Below, piece after piece: positions 37,400 through 44,283 of a stretch of DNA of 64,000 nucleotides. The stretch is taken from positions 930,001 through 994,000 of the forward strand of contig OZ243043.1 of NCBI GenBank assembly GCA_965212075.1, in the 5' to 3' direction. The notes under the pieces were generated by a model. It was given only the letters and a program-made list of their open reading frames with translations. It searched no databases and was not told the DNA's origin. Within the stretch, counting starts at the first letter, position 1; each line of letters opens with the position of its first letter. The translations under genes were made by a program, and so were the position numbers. Source of the DNA: CBDBUR01 sp965212075 (GTDB lineage Bacteria > Pseudomonadota > Alphaproteobacteria > JAPOUT01 > G958296285).

Positions 37400-37884
37400 G
37401 CAGCAAAAAAATACCGATGACCGCCAACGGCCATGCCGCCATCCAACAGGAGTCGCGCCAGTTGAAAGAAAAAGAGCGGCCCTACATCATCTCAGAAATT
37501 TCGCGCGCGCGCGCGCTGGGCGACCTCAGCGAAAACGCCGAATATCACGCCGCCAAAGAAAAGCAAGGCCAAATTGAAAGCCGGATCGCGCAGCTTGACG
37601 AGCGGCTGCGCAATGCGCAGATCATTGACCCCTGCGCATTGTCCGGCAAGGATATTAAGTTCGGCGCGACCGTCTCTTTGATTGATGAAGATACCGAGAA
37701 AAAACACATCTACCAGATCGTCGGCAAGTTTGAAACCGACGCCAAAAATGGCAAAATCTCCATTGAGTCACCGCTGGCGCGCGCGCTCATCGGCAAGCAG
37801 AAGGGCGATGTCGTCCATGTCTCCATTCCATCGGGCGAGCGCGCTTACGAAATCGTCAAAGTCCAATATAAGAAAATCGCTTGA
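37396..37884 (+). CDS. greA: Transcription elongation factor GreA
   Basis: GreA rescues backtracked RNA polymerase by stimulating RNA cleavage. The 162-residue protein has the N-terminal coiled coil with the acidic tip (ARALGDLSENAEYHAAKEKQ) and the C-terminal FKBP-like domain (FGATVSLIDEDTEKKHIYQIVGKFETDAKNGKISIESPLARALIGK in pieces, ending GERAYEIVKVQYK). The frame extends back to 37300, but the ATG at 37396 has AAGGAGG upstream and overlaps the carB stop. Its stop overlaps the trxB TTG start. Confidence 0.95.
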
Positions 37885-38822
37885 GCCAAGAACACCACAC
37901 GCCGATTTTGATTCTTGGCTCCGGCGCCGCCGGCCTGACCGCGGGCATCTATGCCGCGCGCGCGCTGCGCGAGCCTGTCCTGCTGCAGGGCATCGAGCCC
38001 GGCGGCCAGCTCACCATCACAACCGATGTCGAAAATTATCCCGGCTTCGCCGATGTGATCCAAGGCCCATGGCTCATGGAGCAGATGGAAAAACAGGCGC
38101 GCAATGTCGGTGTGAATATCGTTTCTGACATCGCCGTCAAAGCAGAGCTCGCCGACCAGCCTTTTCGAATCACCACAGATAAAGGCGATATTTGGACAAG
38201 CGACAGCCTCATCATCGCCACCGGCGCGCAAGCCAAATGGCTGGGCCTGCCTTCCGAAAATAAATTCAAAGGCTTCGGCGTCTCGGCCTGCGCCACTTGC
38301 GACGGCTTCTTCTACCGCGATAAATCCGTCATTGTCGTCGGCGGCGGCAATACGGCGGCTGAAGAGGCTTTGTTTTTGACAAAATTCGCCTCACAAGTGC
38401 TGCTCGTCCATCGCCGCGAAGAGCTGCGCGCCGAAGCTCTATTGCAAACGCGGCTTTTTGATCACCCGAAAATCAAGCCGATCTGGAACAGCGAGATTGA
38501 CGAAATCATCGGCGGCGGCGATCCGCTCTCGGTGAGCGGCGCGCAGATCCGCTGCACAAAAACCGGCAAATTATCGCAGATCAAGGCTGACGGCGTGTTC
38601 ATCGCGATCGGCCATAAGCCGCAAACCGATATCTTTCGCGGTCAAATCAACATGAAAGATAATGGCACCATCATCACAAAACCGGCAAGCACGTTGACGT
38701 CGCGCGCGGGCGTTTTTGCCGCTGGCGATGCCGCCGATGATGTCTTTCGCCAAGCCGTCACCGCCGCTGGCATGGGGTGTATGGCCGCGCTGGAGGCCGA
38801 TAGCTTTTTGCAATCAAGTTGA
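37881..38822 (+). CDS. trxB: Thioredoxin-disulfide reductase
   Basis: TrxB is the FAD/NADPH enzyme that keeps thioredoxin reduced. The 313-residue protein has the FAD site GSGAAGLTAGIYAARA, GIEPGGQLTITTDVENYPG, the redox pair C137-A-T-C140 in CATCDGFF, the NADPH site VVGGGNTAAEEALFL, HRREELRAE, and the C-terminal FAAGDAADDVFRQAVTAAGMGC. The start is TTG at 37881, overlapping the greA stop as TTGA. It is the last gene of the carA run and is followed by a 330-bp AT-rich gap. Confidence 0.94.
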   Translation: MSQEHHTPILILGSGAAGLTAGIYAARALREPVLLQGIEPGGQLTITTDVENYPGFADVIQGPWLMEQMEKQARNVGVNIVSDIAVKAELADQPFRITTDKGDIWTSDSLIIATGAQAKWLGLPSENKFKGFGVSACATCDGFFYRDKSVIVVGGGNTAAEEALFLTKFASQVLLVHRREELRAEALLQTRLFDHPKIKPIWNSEIDEIIGGGDPLSVSGAQIRCTKTGKLSQIKADGVFIAIGHKPQTDIFRGQINMKDNGTIITKPASTLTSRAGVFAAGDAADDVFRQAVTAAGMGCMAALEADSFLQSS

Positions 38823-39012
38823 TCCGCCAAATTGATCCGCTTTTTTGTTAATCGTTAACTTGGCTGTTAACTTTTTCAGCGCGAAAATGTTAACTATATT
38901 TTTTAATTCTTTCCTTGCATAAAAACGAAGTTTTTTTAACAATAAAACTATTCAGTGAATAGTGATTCGTTTCTATTACAGCTTTTTATAGAGATCATTT
39001 TTTCTTCTGAAT
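38823..39012. other. AT-rich intergenic region with GTTAAC repeats and a palindrome
   Basis: No gene is visible. It contains GTTAAT (38847) and three GTTAAC sites (38854, 38866, 38889), and a 17-bp inverted repeat ACTATTCA-G-TGAATAGT (38947-38963). The stretch lies just upstream of the sRNA candidate at 39013, so these could be its control sites. Half-site spacing does not fit the CtrA consensus (TTAA-N7-TTAA). Confidence 0.5.
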
Positions 39013-39127
39013 TTTTTAGCGACAACCGCCCTCCAGTCGCTAATCTGTCTGCAGAGGTTCCCTCCTCCCTTATTTCCTCTGCAACCAAGGAAGGATCGTG
39101 AGTGCTTCGGCAATCGCGGTCCTTTCT
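39013..39127 (+). ncRNA. Cuckoo/CcsR-type anti-Shine-Dalgarno small RNA (candidate)
   Basis: Three hairpins follow one another on the plus strand. Hairpin 1 pairs TTAGCGAC (39016-39023) with GTCGCTAA (39036-39043); its loop has CGCCCTCC. Hairpin 2 pairs TGCAGAGG (39050-39057) with CCTCTGCA (39076-39083); its 18-base loop contains CCTCCTCCC (39061-39069), complementary to Shine-Dalgarno sequences. Hairpin 3 is a strong terminator (39093-39122) with a UUCG loop. Two hairpins with CCUCC loops plus a terminator is the layout of the alphaproteobacterial cuckoo (alpha-r14) and CcsR RNAs, which are stress-linked. The 5' end is a guess; no clear promoter was found. It lies between convergent trxB and msrP. 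Confidence 0.7.
39093..39127 (+). terminator. Intrinsic terminator with UUCG tetraloop
   Basis: GGATCGTGAGTGC (39093-39105) pairs with GCAATCGCGGTCC (39110-39122), 13 positions with one G-A mismatch and two G-U wobbles valid on the plus strand, closed by C(UUCG)G. TTTCT follows. It ends the sRNA candidate and possibly readthrough from trxB. Confidence 0.8.
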
Positions 39128-39151
39128 GCTATCTAGCCTTCTTCGCGAGCA

Positions 39152-40126
39152 TTAATGCCAGAGCTTCTCGCTCTCAAGACCCTCATAAAGACCGCCGACA
39201 AATTCGCCATAGCCATTAAACCGGCGAGTCGGCACACGGCGATCTTCGCCGATCAGTTTTTCACTCGCCTGCGACCAGCGCGGATGCGAAACTTCAGGGT
39301 TCACATTGGCCCAAAAGCCATATTCGCGCCCATTGATTTTTTCCCAGAAGCTCACCGGACGCTCAGCCGTAAAGCTGATGCGCGTGATGGATTTGATGGA
39401 CTTGAAGCCATATTTCCACGGCAGCGCAAGCCGCAGCGGCGCGCCAAACTGCCTCTGCAGAGGATGGCCATAAATGCCGGTCACCAAAAAGGCTAGATCG
39501 TTCATCGCTTCTTTGATCGTGATGCCCTCAACATAGGGCCAAGGATACCAAATTTGTTTTTGTCCGGACGCGACCTGTCTGTTGAGGAACGTCTCCATCA
39601 CGACATATTGCGCCGATGATTTCGGCTGCGCGAGCTTGACCAAATCTCTGATCGGAAATCCTGTCCATGGCACGGTCATCGCCCACGCCTCAACGCAGCG
39701 ATGGCGGTAAATGCGCTCTTCCAACTTCATCTTCTTGATCAAATCTTCAACCCCGATCTTGAAAGGTTTATTCACCTCGCCATCAATGGTGATGTCCCAA
39801 GGATCAAGCGGCAAAGCGCGCGCGGCTTTGGAGATGCTCTTATGCGAGCCAAATTCATAAAAATTATTATAAACCGATGTAATGCTCTCTGGTGTCAGAT
39901 CACGCGCGGCTTTATAAATTGGGTTGCGTTTGGCGGGGTAAAGCGCAGCGGCAATCCGGTTATCTGATGTCTGCACCGCCGCGAAGGCCGGAGCGTGAAG
40001 CCCCGCAGCCGTGCCAGCGAGCGCCAACCCCATGCCCGAAATAAAATCACGCCGATTGAAAAACACCGCTTCGGATGTGACTCGGTTTTCGCTGATCTCC
40101 CAGCCTTTGCGCCGATGAAAAATCAT
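39152..40126 (-). CDS. msrP: Periplasmic methionine sulfoxide reductase, molybdopterin subunit MsrP
   Basis: MsrP (YedY) reduces methionine sulfoxide in periplasmic proteins, taking electrons from the membrane haem protein MsrQ. The 324-residue protein has a twin-arginine signal (NRRDFISGMGLALAGTAAG, Arg 25-26, cleavage near AFA), the Mo-ligating Cys 144 in YRHRCVEAWAM, and the family's VPWTGFPIRDLVKLA, YGHPLQRQFGAPLRLALPWKYGFKSIKSI in pieces, and GREYGFWANVNP. AAAGGAGAT precedes the start. No msrQ is adjacent in this window, although msrPQ are commonly paired. The molybdenum cofactor genes moaD-moaE lie at 51.6-52.3 kb. Confidence 0.94.
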   Translation of the reverse strand: MIFHRRKGWEISENRVTSEAVFFNRRDFISGMGLALAGTAAGLHAPAFAAVQTSDNRIAAALYPAKRNPIYKAARDLTPESITSVYNNFYEFGSHKSISKAARALPLDPWDITIDGEVNKPFKIGVEDLIKKMKLEERIYRHRCVEAWAMTVPWTGFPIRDLVKLAQPKSSAQYVVMETFLNRQVASGQKQIWYPWPYVEGITIKEAMNDLAFLVTGIYGHPLQRQFGAPLRLALPWKYGFKSIKSITRISFTAERPVSFWEKINGREYGFWANVNPEVSHPRWSQASEKLIGEDRRVPTRRFNGYGEFVGGLYEGLESEKLWH

Positions 40127-40188
40127 GTCTGATCTCCTTTATAAGCCTTATAAGTCTTTAAACTATACCAGCTTCAGTTCACGCAGAA

Positions 40189-41397
40189 TCAACTTTTTAC
40201 CCCTGAACAAAAGCGTTGAATCCGGCGTCCGGCTTCTTCTATCATCTCTTCGGAGGTCGCATAGGAAATGCGAAAAAAAGGCGAAAGCCCAAAAGCCGCG
40301 CCCGGCACAACAGCAACGCCCTCTTCTTCCAAAAGCGCGGCGACGACATCTTGATCGCTCGTGAGCTTCTTGCCCGCTGGCGATGTCTTGCCGATCAGGC
40401 CAGCGCAGGATGGATAGACATAAAATGCGCCCTGCGGCTTGGCGCAAGACAGGCCAGGCGCCTGTGCGAGCAGCGACATCACCAGATCGCGGCGCTTGCG
40501 AAATACTTCCACCCAGTCTTTCAAAAAAGCTTGATCGCCCTCAAGTGCTGCGACCGCCGCCCATTGACTGATGGATGACGCGTTGGTCGTTGATTGACCC
40601 TGAATTTTGCGCATCGCCGCAATGATCTTCTCCGGCCCCGCCGCCCAGCCAATGCGCCAGCCAGTCATGGAATAGCTTTTTGAAACCCCATTAATGCTTA
40701 ACGTTCGGTCAAACAGCTCCGGCCATGACGCCAGACTTGCAAAACTCTGCCCATCATAGATGAGATGCTCATAGATATCGTCGCTAAGAATATGGACATG
40801 CGGATGTTTGATCAAAACCTGCGCGAGCGGTGCGAGCTCCTCTTTTGTATAGGCCGCACCGGTCGGATTGGACGGATTATTAAATATGAGATATTTCGTC
40901 TTCGCCGTGATCGCTTTGTCCAAAACCTCCGGCTGAAGCTTGAACCCTTTATCTTCGCCTGCCTCAATGATGACCGGTTTGCCGCCCATCAATAAAGTCA
41001 TATCTGGATAAGAAACCCAATAAGGTGCGGGCACGATCACCTCATCGCCCGGCCCGACCGCCGCCATGATCGCATTAAACACAGATTGCTTCGCGCCAGA
41101 ACTGACGCATATTTGCGCAGCCTCATAATCCAATCCGTTATCACGCTGAAACTTTGCGATGATCGCCTTCTTCAATTCCGGAATGCCATCCACAGCGGTA
41201 TATTTTGTTTCACCGCGCTTTATGGCCTCCATTGCCGCCTGTTTGATGAAATCCGGCGTATCAAAATCAGGCTCGCCCGCGCCCAGCCCGATGACATCCT
41301 TGCCCACCTGCTTCATCTCGCGCGCCTTTTGCGAAATCACCAAAGTCGCCGAAGGCTTTATCCGGCCAACACTTTCTGCCAAAAATTCATTAGACAT
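40189..41397 (-). CDS. aatA: Aspartate aminotransferase (class I, AatA type)
   Basis: A PLP enzyme interconverting aspartate/oxaloacetate and glutamate/2-oxoglutarate; alphaproteobacterial members may also accept prephenate. The 402-residue protein has IGLGAGEPDFDTPDFI, TKYTAVDGIPELKKAI, CVSSGAKQSVFNAIMA, NNPSNPTGAAY, DDIYEHLIYDG, the PLP-Lys segment NGVSKSYSMTGWRIGWAAGP and the substrate Arg in FFRISYATS. GTG codons at 41403 and 41406 extend the frame, but the ATG at 41397 lies after AAAGGTGG. It is 12 bp downstream of the duplicated glycosyltransferase gene on the same strand. Confidence 0.92.
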   Translation of the reverse strand: MSNEFLAESVGRIKPSATLVISQKAREMKQVGKDVIGLGAGEPDFDTPDFIKQAAMEAIKRGETKYTAVDGIPELKKAIIAKFQRDNGLDYEAAQICVSSGAKQSVFNAIMAAVGPGDEVIVPAPYWVSYPDMTLLMGGKPVIIEAGEDKGFKLQPEVLDKAITAKTKYLIFNNPSNPTGAAYTKEELAPLAQVLIKHPHVHILSDDIYEHLIYDGQSFASLASWPELFDRTLSINGVSKSYSMTGWRIGWAAGPEKIIAAMRKIQGQSTTNASSISQWAAVAALEGDQAFLKDWVEVFRKRRDLVMSLLAQAPGLSCAKPQGAFYVYPSCAGLIGKTSPAGKKLTSDQDVVAALLEEEGVAVVPGAAFGLSPFFRISYATSEEMIEEAGRRIQRFCSGVKS

Positions 41398-41418
41398 ATT
41401 CACCACCTTTTAGATTCA

Positions 41419-43269
41419 CTACTTTTTAGAAATTTCTTTCACATATTCGTCGTTTTTCTGGCGCGTGTCAAAATAAGGAGCGCTTTGAGGATCAACCCCC
41501 AGCGCGGCTGCCCGCTGCCCGATCCAGCTATCTCGATAAGATCCCTGTACAAACTCATCGTGCTGCTCCGGGTCTAAAAGATAACTATGAAAAATCATAA
41601 CATGATACATCTCACTTGAAAAACGCCGTTCAAACTCTTCTGGAGACAGCTCAAACAAACGCTTATTGGCTTCCCTAGTTAAACGCAAACAGAAATGGCT
41701 TCCATTAAAAATTTGCTCTTTTGTCTTCCTTTGCATTTGATGCAGAAGAACATCTCCAAGCGGCTCAATTCTCAACCGATGGACCGGCACACCGCGGCCT
41801 ATCAGCCGGTAAAAGCGCCGCCGCATTTTTTTTACCCCGTTAAACCAATGAGGAATAGGATATTTTTGATCAAAAAATTGACAGATCAAATCTATTGTCG
41901 GTGAATTCTTCGGCATGCGAAACAGGTGGCTATTATCAAAAATGAACCCCCTTTCAATAAAATGCTCCGGAGAAAATATGGACAGAGGCTGCAGACAAAA
42001 ATGGCTGGCATCTGAATAAATAAAATCCGTCTCACGCTGCAAATACCATTTGAAAATATCGGCATTGATGGAAAGAGGTCTGGGCGGATCCATGCCATCT
42101 ACGCGATAAATTTCCTTGAAATCAAAAACCTCCGAAGCCGGACGCACTTCAATGCCTTCGGGAACATTTTTCACCTCGCCCTGCGTATAAAGAATGACCC
42201 GATGGCCATGCCGCACAAAAGACAGCAAACCCATCTGCTCAATCCAGCTTAAATAAGGCCCGACCCAAAATGCGGCAATCGTCGGAAGGTCAATGTTTTG
42301 GTCTGAAACCTGTTTTATATCCTCTATCATGATCATGTCCTCTTGATTCCCCTCTTCAAGCAATATGTTTGCATCTCCAGTAATGCCTGCAAGATATTGG
42401 CGGTTTTTTTCTCTTGCTGCAACAACCGGCGCATCTTGAGGACGAACACCCAAATCAGCCGCCAACTGTCCGAGCCAGCTTTCCGGCGGTGGGTCGTCTA
42501 GAAATTTTCTGTGAGGGCCGTTGTAAATTGCTGGCCAATTCACGTTTAATGCATATTTTGGGTCTTTCTGCTTCCGAAGATGTTCTTTCAGATTGGCTGA
42601 AGGCTGAAAAAGCAGTTGTAAAAGTCTTCTTTTGTATTTGCGGTGAAGCGAATAAAAAAGAAAACTACTGGCTTTCATGACTTCACCCGTTTTATTAAAA
42701 ACCCAATTCCTAAGCTGAGTGCCCGCTATTGAAAAATGCAAATAATCCATTGATACGCCACGGCCTGTGAGCTTGCGCCAGCGCAGCCTCGCGCGTTCTT
42801 TCAACGGTAACCAGGGGGGAATGGGATATTTTTGCGCAAGAAATTCACAAGCCAGCTTTGCTGCACGAGAATTCTGCTTCAAACGAAAAAAAAATACGCC
42901 AACATAAAATCCTTTCTGCTCAAGCTCTTCGCGGGAATAATAATCAAGCGGCCTTAAACAGATCGTATCTGCATCCGTATAAATATAATCTGTCTTAACC
43001 TGAAGATGCCAGCAAAAGTAATCCGAATAGCGCGTGGCAGGATGCCATCTGACATCTTTTTTCCCTTTATAAAGCGGAATGCTTCCACCATCAAAAACCT
43101 CCGAAGCCGGACGCACCTCAATGCCTTCGGGAACATTTTTCACCTCGCCATGCGTATAAAGAATGACCCGATGGCCATGCTTCACAAAAGACAGCAGGCC
43201 AACTTGCTCAATCCAGCTTAAATAAGGCCCGATCCAAAATGCGGCCATTGTGGGAAGGTCGGGATTCAT
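41419..43269 (-). CDS. Internally duplicated GT-A type glycosyltransferase (GT32/DXD-like)
   Basis: The 616-residue protein is two copies of one glycosyltransferase-like unit. Residues 5-60 and 328-383 differ at only five of 56 positions (both contain FW.GPYLSWIEQ and VKNVPEGIEVRPASEVFD). Beyond that the halves diverge but stay collinear (QKYPIP.W, LTGRGV/LIGRGV, SWLGQLAADLGV/SWIGQRAAALGV). The first half has a metal-binding DXD in YIYTDADT (99-101); the second reads FIYSDASH, so its DXD is lost. Small enzymes of this kind add sugars to surface glycans. There is no signal peptide or membrane segment. It overlaps the SMP-30 gene as ATGA. Donor and acceptor are unknown. Confidence 0.7.
   Translation of the reverse strand: MNPDLPTMAAFWIGPYLSWIEQVGLLSFVKHGHRVILYTHGEVKNVPEGIEVRPASEVFDGGSIPLYKGKKDVRWHPATRYSDYFCWHLQVKTDYIYTDADTICLRPLDYYSREELEQKGFYVGVFFFRLKQNSRAAKLACEFLAQKYPIPPWLPLKERARLRWRKLTGRGVSMDYLHFSIAGTQLRNWVFNKTGEVMKASSFLFYSLHRKYKRRLLQLLFQPSANLKEHLRKQKDPKYALNVNWPAIYNGPHRKFLDDPPPESWLGQLAADLGVRPQDAPVVAAREKNRQYLAGITGDANILLEEGNQEDMIMIEDIKQVSDQNIDLPTIAAFWVGPYLSWIEQMGLLSFVRHGHRVILYTQGEVKNVPEGIEVRPASEVFDFKEIYRVDGMDPPRPLSINADIFKWYLQRETDFIYSDASHFCLQPLSIFSPEHFIERGFIFDNSHLFRMPKNSPTIDLICQFFDQKYPIPHWFNGVKKMRRRFYRLIGRGVPVHRLRIEPLGDVLLHQMQRKTKEQIFNGSHFCLRLTREANKRLFELSPEEFERRFSSEMYHVMIFHSYLLDPEQHDEFVQGSYRDSWIGQRAAALGVDPQSAPYFDTRQKNDEYVKEISKK
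42122..42291. repeat. 170-bp direct repeat, copy in the second half of the duplicated glycosyltransferase
   Basis: It matches 43091-43260 at an offset of 969 bp (323 codons) with about 13 differences by eye, roughly 92% identity. Outside these limits the two halves of the gene no longer align well at DNA level. Confidence 0.85.
43091..43260. repeat. 170-bp direct repeat, copy in the first half of the duplicated glycosyltransferase
   Basis: Partner of 42122-42291. The sharp edges of high identity point to a recent duplication or gene conversion within one gene. Confidence 0.85.
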
Positions 43270-44219
43270 ACGCGTTGATGAATCAGCTTCAGACCGGGAA
43301 TAGGGCTTCTCGTCTTAACGACATAATCGGTATAAAGCGAGCCGATGTAAAGATCACACATATCATCTCCGCCCCAGCTCACATTGGTCGGATGGTTGAG
43401 CACATCACCGGGGATATCCTGCGCCACAGTGAACACCTCGCGCTCTGGCGTGATCGCAACGATTTTATTGGCCGCCGGCAGAGTGACCCAGAGATTGCCT
43501 TCAACGTCAAAGCCATTGCCATCGGTATAGGCCCAATTGGCGCGCTGCTGCGGCGGCGCGAGCTGCGTGGGATCAACCCGTTCGGGGATCACGCCCAGCA
43601 TCGGGCCGTAATCTTCGCGCGCGCCGAGCGTGCCGTCGGCCAGAATCGGATAGCGCACAACATTGCCGCCGCTTGTCTGGTTGACATAAAGAAATGCCTC
43701 TTGTTCATCCAAGCAGCAGCCATTGGCAAATTTGAGGCCGTCCGCCATCACCGGACTTGTGCCGCCAGCCTCTGTCCAGCGATAAACGAGACCATCCGCG
43801 CGGCCATCCAACGCTTGCGGCCAGTTTTCAGCAAAAGTGGAATGTGTGCACCAGATCGCTCCATCTTTGGCGACGATCGGATAGTTAGAGGAAACCAGCT
43901 TTTTGCCGTCAACTTCGCCGGATAAAGTTTCCACTTCGCCGCTGTCAATATCAAGCCTCTGCAAAGGGCCGGGCTGGCCGTTATAGATGCCAAAATTGGC
44001 GATGATGATGCGCCCCTGCGCGTCCATATTGATGCCATTGGCCGCGCCCCCCGCTTTGCCGATGCGGCGAATGTTGCCATCGGGCAAAATCTCGGCGACC
44101 GCGCTCTTTTGATCGGACGCAAAAACCCGCCCATTGGCTGACACCACAACGTCCTCAGGACGATCCAGCGCGCGCCCAAATTTCTGCATATCCGCAATAT
44201 CAATCTCTTTCAGTGCCAT
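43266..44219 (-). CDS. SMP-30/gluconolactonase-family protein
   Basis: This 317-residue six-bladed beta-propeller belongs to the SMP-30/LRE family of metal-dependent lactonases (gluconolactonase and relatives). Blade segments include RPEDVVVSANGRVFASDQKSAV, GGAANGINMDAQGRIIIANFG, FANGCCLDEQEAFLYVNQT and AYTDGNGFDVEGNLWVTLPAANKI. The Glu of RPEDVVV, the Asn of ANG and the Asp of DGNGFD are in the places of family metal ligands. The natural substrate is unknown. Its stop overlaps the start of the duplicated glycosyltransferase, which hints at a sugar-related task. Confidence 0.85.
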   Translation of the reverse strand: MALKEIDIADMQKFGRALDRPEDVVVSANGRVFASDQKSAVAEILPDGNIRRIGKAGGAANGINMDAQGRIIIANFGIYNGQPGPLQRLDIDSGEVETLSGEVDGKKLVSSNYPIVAKDGAIWCTHSTFAENWPQALDGRADGLVYRWTEAGGTSPVMADGLKFANGCCLDEQEAFLYVNQTSGGNVVRYPILADGTLGAREDYGPMLGVIPERVDPTQLAPPQQRANWAYTDGNGFDVEGNLWVTLPAANKIVAITPEREVFTVAQDIPGDVLNHPTNVSWGGDDMCDLYIGSLYTDYVVKTRSPIPGLKLIHQRV

Positions 44220-44283
44220 GAAAAATATCTAGCTCAAATTCGCTATGGTATCAACACGAATATCCCTTAAAATACTGCCTGCT

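Noticed and set aside
38847..38871. CtrA binding site
   Set aside because: TTAA half-sites are 3 or 8 bases apart, not 7.
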